64,000 bases of DNA from an uncultured Vicinamibacterales bacterium (lineage in GTDB: Bacteria > Acidobacteriota > Vicinamibacteria > Vicinamibacterales > UBA8438), in NCBI GenBank assembly GCA_958295905.1, contig OY282382.1:6061822-6125821 (forward strand), in the 5' to 3' direction. The first letter of the stretch is position 1. Every line of letters begins with the position of its first letter. This document shows, one piece after another, positions 54,486 to 63,336 of this stretch. The notes under the pieces were generated by a model. It made no database searches. It saw only the letters and a program-made list of their open reading frames with translations, and was not told the origin of the DNA. A program made the position numbers and the translations under genes.

Positions 54486-54804
54486 AGTTCCGGCCCGCCC
54501 GGCGACGTGCCCCGCACGCGAGAAGCCCGGCGATCAGCACCCCGGCGACTCCCCCCCGCCAGCCCCCGTACAAGTACGCGCCCCCGGCCAGCACGCCCGC
54601 GAGCAATGCCGGCCAGCGGCACGGGTGAGGCGGCGGGAAGATCCGACTCAACCGCGAACCTGCCGCGCCCACGAGGAGTCCTCCGGCCAGCAGCCCCACG
54701 GCTCCCCATCGCCCCCCGCCCGCGCGCCAATACAGACCCGCAGCCAAGACCAGTGACAAGCCGAAAATAATCCACCGTACAGGCTGGAACGTCTTCGTCG
54801 TCAT
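54352..54804 (-). CDS. Small membrane protein upstream of ettA, function unknown
   Basis: The product of about 150 residues has three to four hydrophobic helices (WIIFGLSLVLAAGLYWRA, GAVGLLAGGLLVGAAGS, GGVAGVLIAGLLACGA). Its C-terminal 30-40 residues are encoded by the ~80-bp tandem repeat (KTRFDPGGPLHVKDGENAEP), which looks like late repeat overrun. The ATG at 54804 is the first with a good N-terminus. The real 3' end before repeat expansion was probably near 54480. Confidence 0.55.
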   Translation of the reverse strand: MTTKTFQPVRWIIFGLSLVLAAGLYWRAGGGRWGAVGLLAGGLLVGAAGSRLSRIFPPPHPCRWPALLAGVLAGGAYLYGGWRGGVAGVLIAGLLACGARRRAGRNFMVRGTEKTRFDPGGPLHVKDGENAEPNGPGAERPDLIPAARCA

Positions 54805-54970
54805 CCCGCGGCCGTCACGACCGTTCGAGGACAATCGCGACCTCGGTCATCCCGCCGGCGGACGGTGACGGTCCGCGGCGCCGTTCAAGGCTGGAACATC
54901 TTCTTCGTCATCCCCGCGTCATCCTGCGGTCGTCACGACCGTTCGAGGACAATCGCGACCTCGGTCGTCT
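54783..54970. repeat. Junction duplication between the plastocyanin-like and membrane-protein genes
   Basis: GTCACGACCGTTCGAGGACA ATCGCGACCTCGGTC appears at about 54816 and 54931; the right copy is the coding end of the plastocyanin-like gene. Between the copies, CAAGGCTGGAACATCTTCTT CGTCATCC repeats the 5' end of the small membrane-protein gene (54783-54804). This is the same layout as the SDR/membrane-protein junction. Confidence 0.85.
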
Positions 54971-55634
54971 CGCCGGGGCGGACGGTCACCGTCCGCGGCG
55001 CCGCGCCCAGCCGCTCGTGCCAGATCGTCAGCTCGTGGGTCCCGGCCGGCACCCCCTCGAGCGCGAAGGCGCCGTCGAGGCCGCTCACCGCGCCGCGATC
55101 GTTGCTGACCACGATCCAGCCCCGCATCCAGCCGTGCGAGTCGCACTCGACGCGCACCACCCCGGGGCGGCGCAGGGGGCGGTTGATCTCGAGGCCGGGA
55201 AACGGCATCGCGATGTTGAAGCCGGTGCGGTTCCGGTCGTCGTAGGTATGGGTCGAGTGCAGGGTGTCGTCCTGACTCGTCACCAGCACCTGGCTGCGGG
55301 TGGGGGCAATCTGCACGCGCGGCACGAAGAGGCAGCCGGCGTTGTCGATATGGGGTGCGGGCCGCGCCGCCGGCCACGGCACCCCGGTCAGCCGCACGAC
55401 GGCGTTCGCCACATGGCCGGCCGCGTCGGCGACGATCGTCTCGTCGGGCACGCGGTCGCCGCAGACGGCCTGGTCGGCGGTCACCGCGAGGGTGGCGGGC
55501 GGCGGCGGAGCGGCCATCGTCACCACCCCCCGAATCGTTCCCGTCCCCTGCGCACCGCCGGACGTCCCGACCCCCGCGGCCAGCGCCAGCGCGGCCGGGA
55601 CGACACCGAGTCCGGCAAACATGCGTCTGGTCAT
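54933..55634 (-). CDS. Secreted plastocyanin-like/carboxypeptidase-regulatory protein
   Basis: The 233-residue protein has a signal peptide (MFAGLGVVPAALALAAGVG), a conserved cysteine and FVPRVQIAP strand, His-rich loop DDTLHSTHTYDD, and VRVECDSHGWMRGWIVV, the Cys-His-Met cluster expected of a type 1 copper site. The C-terminal part (GLDGAFALEGVPAGTHELTI) is a carboxypeptidase-regulatory beta-sandwich. The combination suggests a periplasmic copper or electron-transfer protein or cell-envelope factor. The ATG at 55634 gives a proper signal. Confidence 0.8.
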   Translation of the reverse strand: MTRRMFAGLGVVPAALALAAGVGTSGGAQGTGTIRGVVTMAAPPPPATLAVTADQAVCGDRVPDETIVADAAGHVANAVVRLTGVPWPAARPAPHIDNAGCLFVPRVQIAPTRSQVLVTSQDDTLHSTHTYDDRNRTGFNIAMPFPGLEINRPLRRPGVVRVECDSHGWMRGWIVVSNDRGAVSGLDGAFALEGVPAGTHELTIWHERLGAAPRTVTVRPGETTEVAIVLERS

Positions 55635-55664
55635 GGTCCTACTGTACCCCACGGCGCGTCTCCG

Positions 55665-57521
55665 CTAGCCGCGTCCCCCGCGCGCCCCGGATGCGCTGAC
55701 CAGCTCGGGTTCCGGCGTGAAGTCCTCGCCGGGGTTGATGAAGCGGTCCTGCTCGAAGCGGTACTGCGTATCGTGGAGCTCGCGATAGCGGCCGCCCGCC
55801 GCGAACAGCTCCGCGTGGGTCCCGCGCTCGACGATCTCTCCCTGTTCGAGCACCACAATCTGGTCCGCGCTCCGAATGGTCGACAACCGGTGGGCGATGA
55901 CGAACGTCGTGCGGCCCCGCCGCAGCGCCCGCAACCCGTCCTGGATCAGCGCCTCGCTCTCGCTGTCGAGGCTGGACGTCGCTTCGTCGAGGATGAGGAT
56001 GCGGGGATCGGCGAGAACCGCGCGGGCGATGGCCACCCGCTGGCGCTGCCCCCCCGACAGCTTGATGCCGCGCTCGCCGACGATCGTGTCATACCCGTCG
56101 GGAAAGCCGCGGATGAACTCGTCGCAGTGGGCGATGCGGCTGACCGCCTCGATCTCCGCCCGGGTGGCGTAGCGGCGGACGAAGCTGATGTTCGAGGCCA
56201 CCGATCCGTCGAAGAGGAAGTTCTCCTGCAGCACGACGCCGAGCTGCCGGCGGTAGTCGGCCAGCTTCAGGGTGGCGAGGTCCCGGCCGTCGACCAGCAC
56301 GCGGCCCGCCTGGGGCCGGTTGAAGGCGATGATCAGGCTGGCCAGCGTGCTCTTCCCCGACCCGCTCGATCCCACCAGCGCGGTGGTGCTGCCGGCCGGC
56401 GCCTCCAGCGAGACGTCCCGGAGCACCGGCATCCCCGCCGTGTAGGCGAACGTCACCCGATCGAGGGCCACATCGCCGACGAGGCGCCCGACGGACCGGC
56501 GCGCGGCGTCCTCGTCGATCTCGGTCGGGGTGCCCAGAATCTCGCGAATCCGGTCGAGCCCGGCGAACGCCTCGGTAATCTGCGTGCCGATCGACGCGAT
56601 TTGCATAACCGGCGCCACCACCACCCCGGTGAACAGCAGATACCGCAGCAGGTCTCCGACGCTCCACTCGTCGGCGATGATCGCGCGCCCGCCCATGACG
56701 ATCATCAGCGCCCCGATGCCGCCGATCGCCAGCGAGGCGGCGGACGTGGTGGCGGACACGCCGGTCACCGTCCTGGCCACGTTCCTCAGCAGCCGGTGGG
56801 CGCCGTGCGCGAACACCCGCTGCTCGCGCCTCTCGACGTTGTAGGCCTTGACGATCCGCACGCCGCCCAGCGTCTCCGCCAGCCGTCCGGTCACCTCGGC
56901 GTTGATCTTCCCGCGCTCCCGGAACAGGGGCCGCAGCCGGGAGAACGCCTTCGCCATGCCCAGCCCGAAGACCACGAGGATGCAGAGGGTGACCGCGGTC
57001 AGACGCCAGTTCAGGTAGAACAGCACCCCGAGGCCGAGGGTGGCGGTCACGAACCCGCCGGTGAGCTGGGCGAGCCCCGTCCCGACGAGGTTGCGGATGC
57101 CCTCGGCGTCGGTCATCACCCGGGAGATGAGGACGCCGGTCTTCGTCGAATCGAAATAGCTGATGGGCAGGCGGGTCACATGCCGCTGGACCCGCTTGCG
57201 CATCTCGGTGATGGCCCGCTGCGCCGCCACCCCGAGCACCTGCGACAACGCGAACCCGCTGCCGGACTGGACCAGCGTCGCCGCCGCCGCGAGCAGCGCC
57301 AGCGGCACGAGGAGCTCGCCCCGGCCGCGCGCGATGACGTCGTCGACCACGTACCCCGACATCCAGGGCAGCACGAGGCCGGCCAGCCGGCTGATCAGCA
57401 TCAGCACCAGCCCGAGCGCGAGCCGGTAGCGATGGGCGTGCACCAGCGCCCGCGCCTCCTGCCAGGCGCCGGGGGAGGCGAAGGGTCTCTTTCCGGTCTT
57501 CTGCGGTTTGTCGTCGGCCAT
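55665..57521 (-). CDS. ABC transporter permease/ATPase, exporter type (MsbA-like)
   Basis: The 618-residue half-transporter has six hydrophobic helices (for example LALGLVLMLISRLAGLVLPW, LALLAAAATLVQSGSGFAL), then an ATPase domain with Walker A GSSGSGKSTLA, signature KLSGGQRQRVAIA, Walker B ILILDEATSSLD and the switch His IAHRLST. It forms a homodimeric lipid- or drug-type exporter. The ATG at 57521 is chosen; longer frames lack homology. The start faces the dinB start across a 29-bp gap. Confidence 0.9.
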   Translation of the reverse strand: MADDKPQKTGKRPFASPGAWQEARALVHAHRYRLALGLVLMLISRLAGLVLPWMSGYVVDDVIARGRGELLVPLALLAAAATLVQSGSGFALSQVLGVAAQRAITEMRKRVQRHVTRLPISYFDSTKTGVLISRVMTDAEGIRNLVGTGLAQLTGGFVTATLGLGVLFYLNWRLTAVTLCILVVFGLGMAKAFSRLRPLFRERGKINAEVTGRLAETLGGVRIVKAYNVERREQRVFAHGAHRLLRNVARTVTGVSATTSAASLAIGGIGALMIVMGGRAIIADEWSVGDLLRYLLFTGVVVAPVMQIASIGTQITEAFAGLDRIREILGTPTEIDEDAARRSVGRLVGDVALDRVTFAYTAGMPVLRDVSLEAPAGSTTALVGSSGSGKSTLASLIIAFNRPQAGRVLVDGRDLATLKLADYRRQLGVVLQENFLFDGSVASNISFVRRYATRAEIEAVSRIAHCDEFIRGFPDGYDTIVGERGIKLSGGQRQRVAIARAVLADPRILILDEATSSLDSESEALIQDGLRALRRGRTTFVIAHRLSTIRSADQIVVLEQGEIVERGTHAELFAAGGRYRELHDTQYRFEQDRFINPGEDFTPEPELVSASGARGGRG

Positions 57522-57550
57522 GATCAAGAGAACAAGTATAGACTTTCGCC

Positions 57551-58720
57551 GTGGCTTCTCCCGTGCGCCGCATCCTCCACCTGGACATGGACGCGTTCTA
57601 CGCATCGGTGGAGCAGCGCGACGACCCCGCGTTGCGCGGCCGGCCGGTGGCGGTCGGGGGGCGGCCGGACCGCCGCGGGGTGGTCGCCGCCGCGAGCTAC
57701 GAGGCCCGGCAGTTCGGGGTGCGCTCGGCGATGCCGATGGCGCGGGCGGTGCGCCTGTGCCCGAGCCTGGCCGTCGTGCCGCCCGATTTCGCCCGCTATC
57801 GGCGGATCTCGTCCCGCATCTTCGACATGTACCGGACGGTCACGCCCCTCGTCGAACCCCTCTCGCTCGACGAGGCGTATCTGGACGTGACCCGGAACGC
57901 CTGGGGCGAGCCGCTGGCCACGACGGTGGCCCGGCGCCTGAAGCAGTGGATGCGCGACGAGGTCGGGCTGACCGTATCGGCCGGCGCCGCGCCCAACAAG
58001 TTCCTGGCGAAGGTCGCCTCCGACTGGGACAAGCCGGACGGCCTGACGGTGATCCCGGCCGAGCGGGTGGACGCCTTTCTGCGGAAGCTGCCGGTCGAGG
58101 CGCTCTGGGGGGTCGGCCCGGTCACCGCGAAACGGCTGCGGGCGGCCGGGGTGGTCCAGCTCGTCGATGTGCGGACGGCCGACCTCCGCGTGCTCCAGCG
58201 CGCGGTCGGCAGCCGGACCGACTGGCTGCGCCGGCTCGCGGGCGGAATTGACGATCGTCCGGTCACCCCGCACCGCGCCGTGAAGTCCTCCGGTTCGGAA
58301 CACACGTATCCGGCCGATCTCACCGATCCCGACGAGATCCGCCGCGAACTCGACCGGTTGGCGCAACGCGGCGCGGCGTGGCTGGAGCGCCGGCGGCTCG
58401 CGGCCCGCACCGTCACCGTCAAGGTGCGCTACTCGGACTTCACCACCGTCACCCGCAGCCACAGCGCGCAACCCGCCACCCGCGACGCCGAGGCGATCGT
58501 CGGCCGGGCGCGACGGCTGCTCGACCGGACCGCGGCCGGCGACCGCCCGGTGCGCCTGCTCGGGGTGACCCTGCACAACCTGACCGCGGAAGAGGATGGC
58601 CGACCCGCCCCCGAGAATCCGCCCCTGCCGCTGTACGATCCGCCCCCCGCGGCGGGGCCCGACGATCCCGCGCGGGCGCCGGGTTCCGCCGGGGACGACT
58701 TGAAACCCGGCCCGCGGTAG
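57551..58720 (+). CDS. dinB: DNA polymerase IV (Y-family)
   Basis: The 389-residue polymerase has the active-site strands ILHLDMDAFYASVEQRDDP and LSLDEAYLDVT, with the helix-hairpin-helix segment VGPVTAKRLRAAGV and a little-finger region. It performs error-prone translesion synthesis. The GTG at 57551 gives MASPVRRILHLDMDAFYASV. It diverges from the exporter gene across only 29 bp, so the promoters must overlap. Confidence 0.93.
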   Translation: MASPVRRILHLDMDAFYASVEQRDDPALRGRPVAVGGRPDRRGVVAAASYEARQFGVRSAMPMARAVRLCPSLAVVPPDFARYRRISSRIFDMYRTVTPLVEPLSLDEAYLDVTRNAWGEPLATTVARRLKQWMRDEVGLTVSAGAAPNKFLAKVASDWDKPDGLTVIPAERVDAFLRKLPVEALWGVGPVTAKRLRAAGVVQLVDVRTADLRVLQRAVGSRTDWLRRLAGGIDDRPVTPHRAVKSSGSEHTYPADLTDPDEIRRELDRLAQRGAAWLERRRLAARTVTVKVRYSDFTTVTRSHSAQPATRDAEAIVGRARRLLDRTAAGDRPVRLLGVTLHNLTAEEDGRPAPENPPLPLYDPPPAAGPDDPARAPGSAGDDLKPGPR

Positions 58721-58730
58721 AATCCCCTTC

Positions 58731-58970
58731 ATGCTCAAAGGGACCCGCCCAGGCATCCTCCGGAAGATCCAACCCATCAGCGTCCACGGCCAAGTGTCGT
58801 GGGACGTGTTCTTCAGCGATGCGGATGACCGGGACGGCGAGGTCCGGATGGCGCGGGTCGGACCGGAGGCGGTCGACCAGACGCTGGAGCCGGGAGACCG
58901 CATCAACCTCGAGTATCTCCTCGGCAGCGTGACCAGCGTCACCCGCGACACGGAACGGCGCAGCCGATGA
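58731..58970 (+). CDS. Small conserved-looking protein, function unknown
   Basis: The 79-residue product (MLKGTRPGILRKIQPISVHG, DVFFSDADDRDGEVRMARVG, LEPGDRINLEYLLGSV) is a compact mixed alpha/beta frame with good codon bias, 10 bp after dinB. I do not recognise it. It is probably co-transcribed with dinB and rsgA. Confidence 0.6.
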   Translation: MLKGTRPGILRKIQPISVHGQVSWDVFFSDADDRDGEVRMARVGPEAVDQTLEPGDRINLEYLLGSVTSVTRDTERRSR

Positions 58971-59049
58971 GGCGGCGCGGCCGATCATCAAGGACCCCCA
59001 TGATCGGGAGAGGACCGGGGCCGGGTTGCGCCACGGGAAGCGAATCGAT

Positions 59050-60132
59050 GTGTTGACGCTCGAGACCCTGGGTTGGGACGACGGGTTCGAGACGCAGCTC
59101 AGGGCCCGCGGGGAAGGCGGCCTGCAACCGGCCCGCGTCGCCGTCGCCCACAACGCCCTCTATCAGCTCAGCACGACCGAGGGCGACGTCCTGGCCGAGG
59201 TCGCCGGCCGGCTCCGGCACCGCTCGGCCGGCGCCGACGCGCGGCCGGTGGTCGGCGACTGGGTCGCCATCCGCCTCGGCGCGGACAGGAACACGGCGAC
59301 CATCGAGGCGGTGCTGCCCCGCCGCTGCTGCTTCTCCCGCAAGGCGGCCGGGGAACCCACCCGCCGCCAGCTCGTCGCCGCCAACATCGACACCGTGCTC
59401 CTGGTCTGCGGCCTCGACGACGACTTCAGCCTCCGGCGGATCGAGCGGTATCTCGTCGCCATCCGGAACAGCGGCGCGGCCCCCGTGCTCGTGCTCAACA
59501 AGGCGGACCTCTGCCCCGACCCCGCGGCCGCGCGCGCGGCCGCCGCGGCCCTCGCGTCCGGGGCCCCCCTGCACGTCGTCAACGCGCTGAGCCCCGGCGG
59601 CGCCGAGCCCCTGCGGGAGCATCTGCCCCCCGGGCGGACCGGCGCGCTGATCGGCTCGTCCGGCGTCGGGAAGTCGACCATCATCAACCGCCTGCTGGGC
59701 CGCGAACGGCAGCGGACCGGCGCGGTGCGGCGCCGGGACGGCCGCGGCCGGCACACCACGTCGCAACGCGAGCTGATTCTCCTGCCGGACGGCGGACTGA
59801 TCATCGACACGCCGGGCATGCGCGAGCTGCAGTTGTGGGACGTCACGGATGCGCTCGACGACGCGTTCGACGACATTCGGGCGCTGGCCGCGGAGTGCCG
59901 GTTCCGGGACTGCGGCCACGACGGCGAACCCCGGTGCGCGGTGCGGGGCGCGGTCGAGGCGGGACGCCTGAGCGCCGCCCGCCTCGACAACTACCGCCGG
60001 CTGCGGCACGAGCGGCAGTCGGTGCGGCAACGCCGCGACGAGCTGGCGCGGCTCGAAGAACATCGGCGCATCAAGCCGAACCACCGCGCGATGCGGGCGC
60101 TGCGCTCGCACCGGCTCACCGACGACGGGTAG
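59050..60132 (+). CDS. rsgA: Ribosome small-subunit-dependent GTPase RsgA
   Basis: The 360-residue protein has the circularly permuted GTPase order: NKADL (G4) before the P-loop GSSGVGKST (G1) and DTPGM (G3), an N-terminal OB-fold (PVVGDWVAI), and the C-terminal zinc knuckle (CRFRDCGHDGEPRC). RsgA checks late 30S assembly. The GTG at 59050 (GGGAAG upstream) is preferred over a TTG at 59026. The stop is directly followed by a GGAGTCTGCGCCG motif. Confidence 0.92.
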   Translation: MLTLETLGWDDGFETQLRARGEGGLQPARVAVAHNALYQLSTTEGDVLAEVAGRLRHRSAGADARPVVGDWVAIRLGADRNTATIEAVLPRRCCFSRKAAGEPTRRQLVAANIDTVLLVCGLDDDFSLRRIERYLVAIRNSGAAPVLVLNKADLCPDPAAARAAAAALASGAPLHVVNALSPGGAEPLREHLPPGRTGALIGSSGVGKSTIINRLLGRERQRTGAVRRRDGRGRHTTSQRELILLPDGGLIIDTPGMRELQLWDVTDALDDAFDDIRALAAECRFRDCGHDGEPRCAVRGAVEAGRLSAARLDNYRRLRHERQSVRQRRDELARLEEHRRIKPNHRAMRALRSHRLTDDG

Positions 60133-60174
60133 GAGTCTGCGCCGTTGACGCGGTTCCAGGGAGGATCCAGCCCA

Positions 60175-63100
60175 ATGCCGCGCGGGAAGAAGCAGGCGGG
60201 CGACAAGGACAAGGCCGGCGTCGCGTCGATCACGTATGCGGCGAAGCGGAAGAACATCCCGCCGGCCGGCCTCGAAGCCCACGGCGTGGTCCGCGAGACG
60301 CCCAGCGTCCGCTACGAGTTCAACCCCCATCTGCCGCCGGAGCTGCGGTTCTCGCCCGACGCCGCCGCGGCCGACCGGCTGCCCGAGCTGCTGGCCGAGG
60401 CGCGGCGGCGGCCGCTCTCGGCGGACGAAGCCGGGCTGCTGGCCGAGGCGCTGCGGCGGCACGAGCCGTGGCTCGAATGGAGCGGCAAGCGGGAGCGGCC
60501 CTGGTTCGAGGTCGATCCGGTCGCCCTGCACATGCACGAGCGGGTCTCCACGCAGGCCATCCTGCGGGTGCTCGCGCGGCAGGACGTGCAGCGCGATCTG
60601 TTCGCCGATCCGCAGCTCGACTACGCCCGGGCGGTGCAGTTCTACCGGCACGACGTGGACTGGGCCAACCGGATGATCCTCGGCGACTCGCTGCAGGTGA
60701 TGGCCAGCCTCGCGCGCCGGGAGAATCTGGCCGGCAAGGTCCAGATGATCTACGTGGACCCGCCCTACGGCATCCGGTTCGCCTCCAACTTCCAGCCGCA
60801 ACTCGGCCAGCGCGACGTGAAGGACCGCCGGCAGGACCTGACCCGCGAGCCGGAGATGGTCAAGGCGTACCGCGACACCTGGACGCTGGGGATTCACTCC
60901 TACCTGGCCTATCTGCGCGATCGTCTCGCGATGGCCCGGGAACTGCTCGCCGATACGGGGAGCATCTTCGTCCAGATCAGCGACGAGAACCTGCACCGCG
61001 TCCGCTGCGTGCTGGACGAGGTCTTCGGCGCAGAAAACTTCGCAAGCCTGATCACGCTATGGAAAACGAGCTCGGCGACCGCCAGTCGTCTGGCTACGAC
61101 GTGCGATTACATCCTGTGGTACACAAGAGACATCTCGATGGCACGGTTCCATCCGCTCTTCATCGAGAAAGATCCGCAGGATTCGAGTTCCGGAGGCTCA
61201 GAGTACAAGTTCATTCACCTGCCGTCGGGCGAAAGACGCGCCTCTCACAAGTGTTCCAAAGAGGAGATCCTTACCGGACAGCGCTACCGTCCATCCCCGA
61301 TGACGTCCCAGTCCGGAAGCGACACCACGCGAATTCCTTTTGTCCTGCACGAACAAACCTACAAGCCCGGAATAGGAGGTTGGAAATCCAACAACGACGG
61401 GCTCGCCAGATTGTCGCGATCAGAACGTCTCATTCCGAGAGAAACTTCGATTTCGTTTATCCGCTATCTGAGCGACTTCCCGTTGATGCCGGTGGCCAAC
61501 CTGTGGACGGACTTGCGGTGGGGGTTCGATGCTTCGGAGAAACGCTACGTCGTCGAGACCAACCCGCGGGTCATCGAACGCTGCCTCCTGATGACCACCG
61601 ACCCCGGCGACCTCGTCCTCGACCCCACCTGCGGCAGCGGCACCACGGCGTACGCCGCCGAGCAGTGGGGGCGGCGCTGGATCACCATCGACACCAGCCG
61701 CGTGGCCCTGACGCTGGCGAAGCACCGGCTGATGACCGCGAAGTACGACTACTACCGGCTGCGCGCGCTGAACGCGGAGGACGTGGCGCGCAACCCGGAC
61801 GGCACGTGGATCGCGGGGCTGGACGACGCGGGCCGGACGACCGGCGCGCGGCTGACCTTCGACTGCCGGACAGTGCCGCACGTCACCCTGCGGAGCATCG
61901 CCCGCAACACGTCCCTCGATCCGATCTTCGCCCGGCACGAGCCTATCCTCGCCGAGGCGCTCGCGGCGCTCAACCGGGAAGCCGCCGCGGTCGCGCCGGA
62001 AACGAAGCGGAAACTGGCGGAGAAGCTCGTCGCCAGGCACCGCGGCGAAGGCGCGCAGGCCGTCACCGACGCCGACGTGCGCCGCTGGCTGCTGCCGGAC
62101 ACGCCGTCCGACGCGATCGCGCCGGCCGCGGCCCGCCGGCCGCTCAAGGCGGTCACCGCCCGGCAGGCCGCGAAGTACCGGGAACGGATCCCCCGGCGGG
62201 AGTGGCGCGCGTGGCAGGCGCCGTTCGACGCCGACCCCGACTGGCCGGCGTCCCTGCAGGCGGCCCTGACCGCCTACCGCGCCGCGTGGCGGGCGAAGAT
62301 GGACGAGGTGAACGCGTGCATCGCCGCCAACGCCGACGTGGAGGAGCTGGTCGACCAGCCGGCGGTCGTCCGGAGCACCGTGCGGGTCGCCGGGCCGTTC
62401 ACGATGGAAGGGGTGATCGCGGTCGAAGAGGGGCCGGACTCCCCCATCGGCGGCGCGCCCGAAGAACTGGACAGCTTCGCGCCGGGCGACCACGCCGCGG
62501 ACGCGGCCGTCGTCAACGCCGAGGCGCACCTCGACAAGATCATCCGCCTGCTCAAGGCGAGCGGCGTCGATTTCCCCGGCAACCGGAACCTGAAGTTCCG
62601 GCGGCTCGACGCGGCGGCGGGGGCGGCCCTCATCCACGCCGAGGGCGAATGGTCGAACGGCGCGGGGGCGGCGCGCGCCGTCGCCGTCAGCATCGGCCCG
62701 GAGGCCGGCAACGTGACGGCGATGCAGATCGAGGAGGTGGTCCGCAACGCCAACCGGCGGGGATACGACGACCTCGTGTTCGCCGGCTTCGGCTTCGACG
62801 CGGCGGCGCAGGACGCCATCGAGAGCGCCGCGCACCCGAAGCTGCGCCTGCACATGGCGCTGATCAACCCGGACGCGGCGATGGCCGATCTGCTCAAGAC
62901 CCAGCCGGGCAGCCAGATCTTCAACGTGTTCAGCGCGCCGCGGGTGAGCGGTCCGACCCGGCAGGACGACGGCGACTACGTCGTCGAGGTCGAAGGGATG
63001 GACGTCTACGACCCGGCGAGCAACACGATCCTGCCGACCGACAGGGAGCGCATCGCGGCGTGGTTCGTCGACACCGACTACGACGGTCGGACGTTCTGCA

Positions 63101-63336
63101 TCTGCCAGGCGTTCTTCCCCGACAAGAGCAAGTGGCGGAAGCTGGCGAAGGCGCTCGGCAGCGCGGCGATCGTGGACGAGGGCGCGTTCGACGCCCTGAG
63201 CGGGCTGCGGAGCGTCCCCTTCCCGCGACCGTCCCGGCTCGCCGCCGGGGAACCGTGGCGCGTCGCGGTCAAGGTGATCGATCCGCGCGGCAACGAGGGA
63301 CTGCGGGTGCTGACCGAAGGGGGGACCTGGACGTGA
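60175..63336 (+). CDS. Type III-like DNA methyltransferase (Mod)
   Basis: The 1053-residue beta-class methylase has the catalytic motif YVDPPYGIRF (about 200-210) before motif I LDPTCGSGTTAYAAEQWG (about 482-500), the type III Mod order. The region between them (about 290-450) is the target-recognition domain. In this stretch the DNA (about 61020-61500) is visibly richer in A+T than either side. A long C-terminal extension (about 500-1053) follows. The ATG at 60175 has GGGAGGAT upstream. The stop overlaps the GTG of an AAA ATPase gene (GTGA). No Res helicase is in the window. Confidence 0.9.
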   Translation: MPRGKKQAGDKDKAGVASITYAAKRKNIPPAGLEAHGVVRETPSVRYEFNPHLPPELRFSPDAAAADRLPELLAEARRRPLSADEAGLLAEALRRHEPWLEWSGKRERPWFEVDPVALHMHERVSTQAILRVLARQDVQRDLFADPQLDYARAVQFYRHDVDWANRMILGDSLQVMASLARRENLAGKVQMIYVDPPYGIRFASNFQPQLGQRDVKDRRQDLTREPEMVKAYRDTWTLGIHSYLAYLRDRLAMARELLADTGSIFVQISDENLHRVRCVLDEVFGAENFASLITLWKTSSATASRLATTCDYILWYTRDISMARFHPLFIEKDPQDSSSGGSEYKFIHLPSGERRASHKCSKEEILTGQRYRPSPMTSQSGSDTTRIPFVLHEQTYKPGIGGWKSNNDGLARLSRSERLIPRETSISFIRYLSDFPLMPVANLWTDLRWGFDASEKRYVVETNPRVIERCLLMTTDPGDLVLDPTCGSGTTAYAAEQWGRRWITIDTSRVALTLAKHRLMTAKYDYYRLRALNAEDVARNPDGTWIAGLDDAGRTTGARLTFDCRTVPHVTLRSIARNTSLDPIFARHEPILAEALAALNREAAAVAPETKRKLAEKLVARHRGEGAQAVTDADVRRWLLPDTPSDAIAPAAARRPLKAVTARQAAKYRERIPRREWRAWQAPFDADPDWPASLQAALTAYRAAWRAKMDEVNACIAANADVEELVDQPAVVRSTVRVAGPFTMEGVIAVEEGPDSPIGGAPEELDSFAPGDHAADAAVVNAEAHLDKIIRLLKASGVDFPGNRNLKFRRLDAAAGAALIHAEGEWSNGAGAARAVAVSIGPEAGNVTAMQIEEVVRNANRRGYDDLVFAGFGFDAAAQDAIESAAHPKLRLHMALINPDAAMADLLKTQPGSQIFNVFSAPRVSGPTRQDDGDYVVEVEGMDVYDPASNTILPTDRERIAAWFVDTDYDGRTFCICQAFFPDKSKWRKLAKALGSAAIVDEGAFDALSGLRSVPFPRPSRLAAGEPWRVAVKVIDPRGNEGLRVLTEGGTWT

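Noticed and set aside
60175..63336. Complete type III restriction-modification system
   Set aside because: No Res helicase-nuclease gene is in the window; the coupled gene is an AAA ATPase.
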